From the NCBI GenBank assembly GCA_039696685.1, contig CP155565.1, positions 248,001 to 312,000 on the forward strand: DNA of 64,000 bases. Reading direction: 5' to 3'. Below are positions 19,503-28,105 of this stretch, in pieces (within the stretch, counting starts at the first letter, position 1; every line of letters begins with the position of its first letter). Made by a program: the position numbers and the translations under genes. Source of the stretch: Vibrio sp. CDRSL-10 TSBA. Its GTDB lineage: Bacteria > Pseudomonadota > Gammaproteobacteria > Enterobacterales > Vibrionaceae. A model generated the notes under the pieces. The model saw only the letters and a list, made by a program, of their open reading frames with translations. It ran no database searches and was not told where the DNA came from.

Positions 19503-20529
19503 GGGCTTTGTTGCGGAATTCAACTTGAGAGCGAACACTAGCTAAATCGTTTGTATTTAAACGATATACTGGGTTTCGGGTATGCCTATCCCTGTTAGCT
19601 TGTTGAGTGCTTTGATCATGGCGTATGTTTCCCCAACCTGTGCGTTGTAATTTCGAAACGTGAGTGAAGCGCCTAGTAGCTGTTTTACGCGATACATAGC
19701 GGTCTCCGACAATGAACGCCTGTGGTAGCCATACTTTCGTTTCCACTTTTTGTTCGAACCATAGAGCTTTTGGCAACCAACCGCCAGATTACGTGGATGC
19801 CCCTTTTCCCAGAAGGCGGCTCCTTCACGTGGAGGGATTAGAGGTATCGCTTTCTTAACCCTAATCGCCCTGTGGCACTCCAAGTATCGTATGCGCCATC
19901 TCCCGAAATTTCCTTGATGGATCGGCGTGTTTGTTTGAGTAAATTTGGGAGTACTTCCGCGTCTGTCACGCCTGAAAGTGTCAGTATCAACAGCAAGATG
20001 GAGTTTACGCCAGACTCGACGCTTACCATCGGTTTCCGTGCTTTTTCACTTTCCATTCACCCTCACCGTATACCTTGAGCCCAGTAGCATCAATAGCTAG
20101 GTGTTGGATGGCGCCTCGTGATGAGGCTTTGAAATTAATCTCAACATCCTTAGCTCGGCGACTGATGCAAGTATAGTGGGGACAAACCAATGGGACGTTA
20201 GCCAATCTAAAAACAGAGTCGATAAAGCCTTGTAGCGCCCTTAATGGTAAGGAAAAAATGCGCTTTACCATGAGAGCAGTCGTGATAGCGAGATCACTAA
20301 ACAATCTTGGTCTACCACGTTTATCCTGTTTAGATTGTTTCCACTCAGTTATGGCCTCTTCGTCAATCCAAAACGTGAGTGAACCTCTGTTGATCAAGGA
20401 GTTATTATACTTGCACCAGTTAGTGGTTTTGTAGCGAGGCTTCGGCATGAAATCAAAGTCAGTGAACGAATGTCCCTGATCTGATCGTAATATTCTGATT
20501 TAGTTCATTCGATTTCCGCAACAAGGCCC
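19503..20529. mobile_element. Decayed IS5-family insertion sequence
   Basis: About 1.03 kb bounded by near-matching inverted ends: GGGCTTTGTTGCGGAA at 19503-19518, and the complement of GGGCCTTGTTGCGGAA at the right end (20514-20529). The transposase on the minus strand matches IS5-group proteins. I see no clear target duplication at the edges. It sits between the DUF11-repeat gene and the GGDEF gene, in the AT-rich accessory zone. Confidence 0.85.
19557..20448 (-). pseudogene. IS5-family transposase, broken
   Basis: Three blocks of one transposase lie in three frames: LTFWIDEEAITEWK...KVYGEGEWKVKKHG; then SGVTDAEVLPNLLKQTRRSIKEISGDGAYDT; then ECHRAIRVKKAIPLIPPREGAAFWEKGHPRNLAVG to the C-terminus PETQYIV. 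The first break is partly the GAAC-to-GAAAC insertion at 20032-20036. After correcting it the frame continues through WRKLHLAVDTDT, but about ten residues expected before SGVTDAEV are missing. TGACACT is present at the junction, which fits a deletion between short repeats. A further single-base deletion lies near 19880 between AYDT and CHRAIR. It cannot make active transposase. Confidence 0.85.
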
Positions 20530-20689
20530 TCGAGCAGTCCAAAGTCATCAACTGAGTAAAGGGTTACTATGTTTTTAATTTTATGGACTAATTTACTCGA
20601 TTCTTACATAGAAAATTGGAATCAGTGTAGAGTAGTCATTTTTTACAGAAGGTATACTATAAGTAGATAACATATCTGGGAGTTACAAA

Positions 20690-22087
20690 ATGGATTGTAA
20701 ACTTTATTCTGATTCAGCAGATTACCTTTCTGGTTTGGTTTGGGGATTAGAGTTTGTTGAACAAGCTGCAGTGGTCGCATCCCTTGAACGAGAGGTGCTA
20801 GGATTGAATAAAAAAGCCCGACAACTGTTTGGTTATGAATCTGATGAGATAGTAGGTTCTTCGACATCTATTCTCTACCAGAACCTTAGCGATTTCGACT
20901 CCATGGGAAAGACGCGATATTATTCAACGGGCGCCCAGGATGCCGGTGACATCATCGTCGACTACAAGAGCAAATCTGGTCGAGTATTCCTTGGTAAAAC
21001 GAGTGGTGGAGTCATAAAGAATAAAAAGGGCGCTAGCATTGGTTTTATTGCATTGATTAGTGATGAATCCGCTAGATTGGCTGTTGAAGATGCGCTGAAT
21101 AAATTGCACACAATTACGTCATCTCGACAACTGAGTTTTAAAGAGCGAGTTGATGAAATACTGAAGTTGGGGAATGATCTATTTAAACTGCCTATCGGTA
21201 TATTTAGTAAAATTCAGGGGGATGAATATACGATAAGGCAGGCTACTCATCCAGATGACTTGCTGGATGAAGGAATGACATTCAATTTGGAGGGGACCTA
21301 CTGCTCGCACGTTTATGCAGCGAATGATGTTCAAGGGTTCAATCACGTATCTCAGAGTCGAATTTCGACTCACCCGTGTTTTAAAAATTTTGGTTTGGAA
21401 GCCTATATAGGCTGTCCTATTTTCGTGGATGGTGAACGATATGGAACTCTTAATTTTTCGAGTGATAGTCCTTGTAGACCTTTTGTAAGGCAAGATTTTG
21501 AATTGGTTAAACTATTCTCCGATTGGATAGGGCATGAATTAGCGAGGCAACGTGACATCAACGCTTTGAAAGATGCTAGTAAAGAGATGGAATCAATAGC
21601 TAATACGGATAGCCTAACTGGTTTAAAAAATCGGAGGTTTATGGAGGAAGCGCTGAAACACCTGATAGTAAATGGTGTTGAACGGCAGGCTCCTCTTGCT
21701 GTAGCGATTATTGACTTTGACCATTTCAAATTACTAAATGACAAGTATGGCCACTCTGCGGGTGATGAAGCCTTAACATCATTTGGAAAACTGGCGCGTA
21801 CAATTTCGAGGAAATCCGATATTTATGGCAGGTGGGGTGGGGAAGAATTTGTCGCTGTCTTTCCCGGTCTTGACCTCAAAGATGCAGAAAAGGTACTACT
21901 ACGTTTGACGAAAAAGTTAAAAGCACTTTCACTGTCAGCACCGGCAGAAGATGCTGTGTTAACTGTAAGTATCGGTTTAACATCTTTAAGAATGGAAGAT
22001 ACTTCTGATAGCCTGATACAGAGAGCGGATAAGCTTCTCTATGAAGCAAAAGAAAATGGTCGCGATCAAATTCAAACCGGTGAATGA
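20690..22087 (+). CDS. PAS-GAF-GGDEF diguanylate cyclase
   Basis: 465-residue cytosolic signalling enzyme predicted to make cyclic di-GMP. A PAS domain lies at about residues 20-135 (NKKARQLFGYESDEIVG). A GAF-like domain at about 145-295 contains the pattern CSHVYAANDVQ...IGCPIFVDGERYGTLNFSS. The GGDEF domain from about 305 has DSLTGLKNRRF and the active loop RWGGEEF near residues 380-386, so catalysis is expected. There are no membrane segments. The GAF part resembles those of blue/redox-sensing bacterial proteins, but the ligand is unknown. It is flanked by a dead IS element and the tRNA genes. Confidence 0.9.
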   Translation: MDCKLYSDSADYLSGLVWGLEFVEQAAVVASLEREVLGLNKKARQLFGYESDEIVGSSTSILYQNLSDFDSMGKTRYYSTGAQDAGDIIVDYKSKSGRVFLGKTSGGVIKNKKGASIGFIALISDESARLAVEDALNKLHTITSSRQLSFKERVDEILKLGNDLFKLPIGIFSKIQGDEYTIRQATHPDDLLDEGMTFNLEGTYCSHVYAANDVQGFNHVSQSRISTHPCFKNFGLEAYIGCPIFVDGERYGTLNFSSDSPCRPFVRQDFELVKLFSDWIGHELARQRDINALKDASKEMESIANTDSLTGLKNRRFMEEALKHLIVNGVERQAPLAVAIIDFDHFKLLNDKYGHSAGDEALTSFGKLARTISRKSDIYGRWGGEEFVAVFPGLDLKDAEKVLLRLTKKLKALSLSAPAEDAVLTVSIGLTSLRMEDTSDSLIQRADKLLYEAKENGRDQIQTGE

Positions 22088-22608
22088 ACTGTAATTGCTG
22101 AAACCACCGATGTTTTTTCGAGAGTAACTTTTACATTCAACACCGACTAAGCAACTAAATATCTGTCGAGATGACCTTAATGTATATTGTTTTTTCCAAG
22201 CATACAGGTGGGGTGAACAATGTCCTGAGTCGGGCCGTATTGGATGTGACGTGTGGCAAATGGACGACAATCCTAATTAAAGGTTTTTATTAAGGTTCTG
22301 TGTCCGCTTGCTGTCCACAAATTTGACACCAATCTCCGGTAGGCTTCCGGTTTCTACCACAAAGGACGCTGGATCTGTGATGCCGAATAGTGCATGACTA
22401 ACCACGTGCCGGACTTCTTAGCTGACAACCTTGCGCCCAATCATTATCCACATTGTGCGTTAAATAATCCCATTGGCACGTTTGTTGTTCAGTCAGTTGA
22501 TAAATATCAAATTTCTTGTTGACCTGAAAACTCAATCCGTTAAAGTACACCTCGTTCTCACGGCACAGGTCGTCAGAACAGATGGTGTGACCATCGCTTG
22601 ATTGAGTT
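22088..22608. other. Intergenic region before the tRNA genes
   Basis: About 520 bases with no supportable gene. Near its right end TTGACC (about 22520) followed about 17 bases later by an AT-rich hexamer is a reasonable promoter for the tRNA pair. Confidence 0.4.
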
Positions 22609-22695
22609 GCCCTGGTGGTGAAATTGGTAGACACAAGGGATTTAAAATCCCTCGACTTTCGAGTTGTGCCGGTTCAAGTCCGGCCCGGGGCACCA
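22609..22695 (+). tRNA. tRNA-Leu (TAA)
   Basis: Full class II cloverleaf: acceptor GCCCTGG paired with CCGGGGC, D-arm GAAATTGGTAGACAC, anticodon stem with loop TTTAAAA giving anticodon TAA, a long variable arm, and the T-arm with GGTTCAAGTCC. CCA is encoded. Confidence 0.96.
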
Positions 22696-22724
22696 TCAAT
22701 CAACCTATCACCATCTACTATTGA

Positions 22725-22798
22725 GGCGCGTTGGCAGAGTGGCCATGCAGCGGATTGCAAATCCGTGGACCTCGGTTCGACTCCGGGACGCGCCTCCA
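22725..22798 (+). tRNA. tRNA-Cys (GCA)
   Basis: Acceptor GGCGCG pairs with CGCGCC. The anticodon loop reads TTGCAAA with anticodon GCA, the T-arm is GGTTCGACTCC, and CCA is encoded. It lies 29 bases after tRNA-Leu, so probably on the same transcript. Confidence 0.96.
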
Positions 22799-22944
22799 TT
22801 CTCTTCTTTATTGTGAAGAACTATATGACCAGCATAAAGCTGGTTTTTTTGTATCTGACGTTCAGAAACCGCTACGAGCTTGCATGAAAAAGGCCAGCAT
22901 AAGCTGACCTTTGTCTGTTTACCTTTTTGCATTTCTATCGCGAG

Positions 22945-24550
22945 TTAAGATTTAACCGCGATGGCTTGGTTATCGTAGACATGGTACTCAGAGCGCAGCC
23001 CCTTCACCAAGCTTACACACATCACTAGCAGCACGATGCTGAACGGCAGAGCAGTAGCAACCACACCCGATTGCAATGCTTGCAGCGCTTCCTTGCCGCC
23101 AACCCAAAGCATCACCGCCGCGATTGCGCCTTCGACGCTCGCCCAGAAAATACGTTGTGGTACCGGGGCATCGATTTTACCGCCGGCGGTAATGCTGTCG
23201 ATGACCAGTGAGCCTGAATCTGATGAGGTAATAAAGAAGATCAGGATCAATACGACAGAAATTATCGAGATTGCCGTGCCATAGGGCAGTTGCTCGTAGA
23301 CCTGGAACAAGGTCAGCGAGATATCGATCAGACCATTGGCTCCCAGCTCACCCACTTTATTGGCGACCTGATCAAGCGCGATGCCACCATAAATAGCCAT
23401 CCAGAGCAGTGTCAGTAGAGTAGGGACAAAAATCACCGCAAACAGGAACTCACGCACGGTACGACCACGAGATACGCGGGCGATGAACATACCGACAAAT
23501 GGTGACCATGAGATCCACCACGCCCAGTAGAATACGGTCCAGCCGTGCATCCATACTTCATCATCACGGCCATACGGGTAGCTCAGTGGAAGAATATGTT
23601 CGACATAAGCTTTCAACGTGAAAGGAATGGATTCAACAGTCAGATTGAACGTGACGGCGATGATGAACACCAAGAGTGCAAAAGCGAACACCATGTTGAC
23701 GTTACTCAGCACTTTAACGCCGCCATCGATACCACGAATCACCGAAATAATCGCAATCAGTGTGACGAACACGATGACCGACAACTGCATACCGATCCCG
23801 CCATCGGTGCCAAACACGTAGTTCATTCCGCTGGTGGCCTGCTGAGCCCCCAGGCCTAATGAGGTCGCAAGACCAAACAGGGTCGCCAGAACAGCCATAA
23901 TATCAATCGCGTGTCCTGTCCAACCCCAGGCGCGATCGCCAAGTACCGGATAAAAAACGCTGCGCAGCGACAGAGGTAAGCCTTTGTTAAAGGCGAAGAA
24001 GGCCAGCGCCAGTGCAACAATGGCGTACATCGCCCAGCCATGGATCCCCCAGTGGAACATGGTCGCACCCATCGCGAGAGATTTTGCTTCCGGGGTGTTT
24101 CGGGGCCACATTAAACGGTGTACCCCACCAGTCGGTATAATATGCGGTTGGCTCAGCGACGCTCCAGAACAGCAAACCGATACCCATACCTGCGGCAAAT
24201 AACATCGAAAACCAGGATGCACGGGAGTGATCCGGCGTTGCTTCTTTGCCGCCGATACGGATCTTACCTAAAGGAGAGATCATGATGATAAAGGTAAAGA
24301 GAACGAAAAAGTTGGCGACCCACATAAACAGCGAATCAAACTGTTCGATGATGCCATTTTTCAAAGCGTTTAATGACTCTTTAGCGGTTTCCGGTCCGAC
24401 AAGTAATAGCGTGGCCAGGAAAACGAGAATGAGGCCAGCGCTGATGCCAAAAACCGGGTTATGTACATCAAAGCCCCATTTTTGAACATTGTCCTGACCG
24501 ACCTGATAGTCAGTGGTTTCTATACTGTATTTTTTTAAAGCATCTTCCAT
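22945..24550 (-). CDS. BCCT-family betaine/choline/carnitine transporter (one-base insertion)
   Basis: Secondary transporter for quaternary ammonium osmoprotectants, about 534 residues and 12 helices. The N-terminal half ends in PFNVAP and the C-terminal half starts at NTPEAKSLAMGATMFHWGIHGWAMY, the BCCT substrate-site region. They join when one base is removed from GTTTC at 24097-24101. Further signatures are the glycine-rich FAAGMGIGLLFWSVAEP and the family tryptophan segment FYWAWWISWSPFVGMFIARVSRGRT. I place the start at the ATG at 24550; an upstream TTG at 24580 is less likely. A role in osmotic adaptation is expected for a marine or estuarine bacterium. Confidence 0.9.
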
Positions 24551-25040
24551 AAAGGTTAACTCAAATTGTTTTGTGTTCAATGTATGGTAAGCCGGTCCAT
24601 TTAGCTAAACCCTACGTGCAATTAATTAAATAATTAGTACACAAATGAAAATTCATGGCGAAAATTGTAGCCTCATTGTGCTGTGCAAGTCAAATTTGGT
24701 GATTTCATGCAGGTTTTTATCCAATTTAGATGGCTTTGAGGTTAGCCTAAAGTGTTGTATACGAAACATTAGTCTTCGTTGTACTGCATTGTATAGCCAA
24801 ACTGAGTGAATTATTGAGCGGTAGCCCGGAACTCATCATTCGTGGCTGTTGCTTACCCGGATGTACCGAAAGGTTTAAGGGGTTATCGTACTGAGTAACC
24901 CGTAGTGGGTGATTGTCTGAATGCGACATTACTGCCTTCCAAATGACGCAAATGTCTTTCAGTTCAAGGAATTGGCTGTCAAATCACAAAAAACAGGTGG
25001 GTCAGTGAATGGCGTTGTCTAAAGTGCGGCCTATTTGAAT
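24551..25040. other. Intergenic region upstream of the BCCT gene
   Basis: About 490 bases, AT-rich, holding the transporter promoter and the end of the small-peptide transcription unit. No gene or RNA is recognisable. Confidence 0.4.
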
Positions 25041-25071
25041 AAAAAAAAAAGCAGGGCCGTGGCGGCCCTGA
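25041..25071 (-). terminator. Terminator of the small secreted-peptide gene
   Basis: On the minus strand the stem CAGGGCC-gccac-GGCCCTG is followed by about ten T residues, 26 bases after the peptide stop codon. A textbook intrinsic terminator, which supports the short gene as real. Confidence 0.9.
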
Positions 25072-25097
25072 AAGAAGTGATGGAATACTACATATGA

Positions 25098-25292
25098 TTA
25101 CCAACCGCGGCAGATAGGCTCATCCAAGCAGGGCTCGTTACCGTCACGGCCTTGATCTGATGTGGTTATCACGACGCTATTTAGCAGTCCGGTTGATGAT
25201 TCATGTGGTTGAGCGACAGCAATACTGGCTCCGAAACTAGAAATCACCAGTGCAACTGCCAGAACTAATGCTTTTAAACTTATACTTTTCAT
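25098..25292 (-). CDS. Small exported peptide, unknown function
   Basis: 64 residues. It begins with a clear signal peptide (KALVLAVALVISSFGASIAVA) with probable cleavage after AVA. The mature part is only about 37 residues and ends in two cysteines and an aromatic tail, CLDEPICRGW. The gene has its own AGGAG-type ribosome site and a strong terminator, so it is probably expressed. The two cysteines could form a disulfide loop. No known family is recognised. Confidence 0.7.
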   Translation of the reverse strand: MKSISLKALVLAVALVISSFGASIAVAQPHESSTGLLNSVVITTSDQGRDGNEPCLDEPICRGW

Positions 25293-25889
25293 GACCTTAT
25301 CTCCTAGATTCTCGCGACCTTAGCGCGTCGCGTTCTCATTACACGCCTTAATGACAGGTGATAAAAACGTCTAATTGAATCAAATACCGGTTGGTAAAAG
25401 CTTTGATACAGTCCTGCCGATAAGCCTGTTAACTCGTACGGAGCAAATGTTGATCCAGATCATAATTTATTGAAAATACTTAAAAGGGAGAGTGGTCAAA
25501 GTGTCCAGGTTACAACTAATGGTGTGACACATTGTGTACAGACCGGGAAACAATATGTAGGCGAATTTTTTGAAATAATCATATTGTACATAGAGTTAGA
25601 ATAAATGCTTTTAGACTCTCAAAGGTGTAACACCTGTAACATTAGCAAGTGACAGATGTTACACCTTTGCGGTGAGTGACAATGAATGACCTGCTGATTA
25701 AATAACAGAGTGAGTATCCCCTTCCTACTTGAAGCTGCAGCGGTGTTGGCTGCATTCGTTCACCCCAATCACATAGTGTCTCTATGCTCATGGGGATTCA
25801 CTCATTTTCCGCCTACCTGCAACTCCAAGTTGTTTGGTTATAGATAACTGTGTGAGTAAAGGAGGGAGCCGGAGCTGTGATAACGGGAT
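25293..25889. other. Intergenic region containing an ERIC element
   Basis: About 600 bases between two minus-strand genes. The left part is AT-rich and includes a strand-symmetric stretch near 25620-25670 (GGTGTAACACCTGTAACA...TGTTACACCT) that can form a long hairpin. The right part holds the ERIC repeat described separately. No gene seen. Confidence 0.5.
25714..25842. repeat. ERIC-type palindromic repeat
   Basis: About 125-130 bases with the ERIC pattern: a TACTTGAAGCTGCAGC-like left end, GTTGGCTGCATTCGTTCACC, a central palindrome around CCCCAATCACATAG...CTATGCTCATGGGG, GATTCACTC, and an inverted right end (CCTGCAACTCCAAGT). The similarity to the enterobacterial/Vibrio ERIC consensus is from memory. 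Such elements are non-coding, miniature and fold into long hairpins when transcribed. Confidence 0.75.
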
Positions 25890-27106
25890 TCATTTTTCAG
25901 TAAGCTCAGAGTCGATGTTCAGGCGGTAACCGACACCTCTGACGGTTTCTATCATGTTTGACTGATCTGCCAGTTTACGCCGCAGCGAAACGATAATGGT
26001 ATCGACGACATTACTTGCGCCCTCGTAATGGATTCCCCACACCTGCTCCAGTAAAGCCTTTCTGCTGACCACATTGCCCTGATAAGTCATTAACACGTTA
26101 AGAAACGCCATTTTCTAATGGTGTTAAATCGACTTTGTTACCAGCCAACTGCAGTTGCCTCTGCGCCGGGATAAACCAGGTGAGTGGGGATGACCTATTT
26201 TGTTTCATCCAAAGCCGGGATCGATACTGCAGGCGTCTGTAGCGGTGCGGATCTCTGGCCTGCAGATGAGAGTTAACCAGTTGGGTGATAAGCGGTGAAA
26301 GAGACAGTCCCTCATGATGGTGCTCAATAGCCCAGTGCCGGCTTAACTGATGATAATCGCAGGGGCCGAGCTTATTTTCGCTGATGTATGCCAAACCAGG
26401 CTCACTCATGTGCGATACAAAGGTGAATGGCTCCAGATTCTTCAGGATGGCGATATCCTCTTGGTTAGGAAAAAAATAGTTGATGAGCAGATGAATCAGT
26501 GCAAAACAATCGGTGTACGCCGGGTTATCAGGGTTAAACACACTGGCATTAGCGCAAAGAATATTGAGCACCGCCGGATGGCCTTGTGCTAACTGCTGAA
26601 TGTGTCCGGCAATGGGTTGCGATACATTAAGTGAAGTGATGTAGTGATGGGCATGCCGGCTTGCTAGTGGTTGCAGAGTGAGGCTGTGAAAATGGTGGTT
26701 GAACGGTTTGGCTGTCATCCAGTCCAAGCCTGGTTGTGCCCGGCCTGCGATGATTAGCTTACCCGGCGGTAAAGCTGCCTGATAAGCTGCTTGCCTAATC
26801 CAGGGTTCGAGTTCAGGCGTACAATCGATGTGATCAACGATCAGCACAGATTGGAGCGTGGTTTGACGGAGTAACGCCGCCAGCTTGGTTTTTAACGTCT
26901 CGGTTGTGTTATGGCTTTGCAGTTTCTTTATGGCAATCAATAACGTGGCAGGAGTCAGGGCAGTGGCGAGCAAACTCTGCCAATAAGGTTGTCTTACCGA
27001 CGCCTTTCATGCCATGGACAAATATGATGTCACTTTGTATCGAATTCAGACAATTCTGAAGCGAGCGGAGCTCTTGCTGCCGGCTCGCTAAACGCTCATA
27101 AGCCAT
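25890..27106 (-). CDS. ATPase domain fused to C-terminal OmpR-type winged helix (two one-base insertions)
   Basis: Three frame segments form one protein of about 404 residues when one base is removed from GTTTC 26922-26926 and one from GAAAC 26102-26106. The joins read CHKELQSHNTTETL and LENGVLNVLMTYQGN. The N-terminal region is a P-loop NTPase with Walker A HGMKGVGKTT and a LIVDHID Walker-B-like strand, resembling STAND-type regulators. The C-terminal 90 residues (LTPLENGVLNVLM...VVDTIIVSLRRKLADQSNMIETVRGVGYRL) are an OmpR/PhoB winged helix. The order ATPase then wHTH is the reverse of most STAND activators. It is divergent from the secreted-protein gene at 27228, its likely target (inference). 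Confidence 0.75.
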
Positions 27107-27227
27107 GGTTTTCCGCCCGTTGAACTGGGTTTAGCGGCATCTCATCAAAATCTCATCAAATTACCATCAATAGATTTATCAATAGTGCTTAAGTTTATTG
27201 ATGTAAAGCGAGTGAGGAGGAACTCCG

Positions 27228-27755
27228 ATGAGATTAACTCGGTTATCGGCATGTGCTCTGGCTGTGGTTGCTGCCTCTGCGTCGGCTGATATGGATGAAA
27301 AAATCCAGCGGGCAGAAAGCGCCGCACACAGTGATTTAAGCTCAATGGCAACGATTGTCGATACGGATGGCAGCGTGCTTAGAGAAGGAAACCATTGGCA
27401 TTGTATGCCGGGCATTCCGGTGATGGAAGGCGACACTCATCCAATGTGTAATGATCCGGTATGGAGCGCTTTGCTGAAGGCTGCGGCTAAAGGTGAGCCG
27501 TTTGAAACTGACAAAATCGGCTTCTCTTACATGATGCAAGGCGACGCCATGGTCAGCAACGAAAGCCCGGCGGCGACCGACCCGAATGATGGTGGTGTGT
27601 GGGTTAAAGAAGGCCCCCATGTTATGATCGTAGGGCCTAAGGCGATATTAGAGGGTATCAGTGATGACCCATATAACGGCGGTCCTTATGTGATGTGGAA
27701 GGACACACCCTATGCGCACATCATGGTGCCACTGGATAACAAAACGAAACCTTAA
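27228..27755 (+). CDS. Exported protein of unknown function
   Basis: 175 residues with a signal peptide ending near ASASA. The mature protein is rich in Met, His, Trp and Asp, with HWHCMPGIPVMEGDTHPMCND containing two cysteines, then KIGFSYMMQGDAMVSNESPAATDPNDGG and a C-terminal PYVMWKDTPYAHIMVP. I recall similar orphan secreted proteins in other proteobacteria but know no function. The His/Met/Cys cluster might bind a metal (speculation). A good ribosome site (GAGGAGG) precedes the ATG, and a strong terminator follows. It is divergent from the ATPase-winged-helix regulator. Confidence 0.75.
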   Translation: MRLTRLSACALAVVAASASADMDEKIQRAESAAHSDLSSMATIVDTDGSVLREGNHWHCMPGIPVMEGDTHPMCNDPVWSALLKAAAKGEPFETDKIGFSYMMQGDAMVSNESPAATDPNDGGVWVKEGPHVMIVGPKAILEGISDDPYNGGPYVMWKDTPYAHIMVPLDNKTKP

Positions 27756-27784
27756 GCAGTATAAGCAAGTCTGGTTCAGGGAGT

Positions 27785-27816
27785 ATTGGGTTGCCGTCTG
27801 GCAACCCAATTTTTTG
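27785..27816 (+). terminator. Terminator after the exported-protein gene
   Basis: Stem ATTGGGTTGCC-gtct-GGCAACCCAAT followed by TTTTT. Confidence 0.9.
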
Positions 27817-27996
27817 TATTGAACCTTTTTTTGCATTCAACCTTGGATGCGTTCAATTAATCTGGCTGGTTTGTAAAGCACAACGGCGAGTTGTTGTTAT
27901 TTTCCAGCTCTGAAAGCAAAAGCGCAGAGAAATCGGCTCGCACCGGATACGGTTACCTTTACAAATCAGTTGTTGAACAGTTGTTAAATGCTTATC

Positions 27997-28011
27997 TACC
28001 CCTTTGGAGTA
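27997..28011. promoter_or_regulatory. NarP/NarL-like site upstream of nirB
   Basis: TACCCCT-t-TGGAGTA, an inverted pair of heptamers close to the E. coli nirB NarL site (TACCCAT-ta-AGGAGTA, from memory) but with one base less between them. It lies about 15 bases upstream of the FNR box. Confidence 0.5.
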
Positions 28012-28025
28012 GTTTAATTCTGTAA

Positions 28026-28039
28026 TTGATTTACATCAT
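28026..28039. promoter_or_regulatory. FNR box of the nir operon
   Basis: TTGAT-ttac-ATCAT differs from the FNR consensus TTGAT-n4-ATCAA by one base. It lies 67 bases before the nirB start, suitable for activation under low oxygen. Confidence 0.75.
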
Positions 28040-28105
28040 TAATTCATTTTCTTTCATAAATAACAATCCGGATTAACGAATTAAGACAATTATCTGGGAA
28101 TCCGT

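Noticed and set aside
22088..22608. Integrase remnant or attachment site next to the tRNA genes
   Set aside because: A GGTGTCAAATTTG-like stretch drew attention, but there is no repeat of the tRNA 3' end and no integrase motif.
25620..25670. CRISPR-like or riboswitch element at the GGTGTAACACC...TGTTACACCT stretch
   Set aside because: It is a single inverted repeat with no repeat-spacer periodicity and no cas genes; I describe it only as a hairpin in the intergenic entry.
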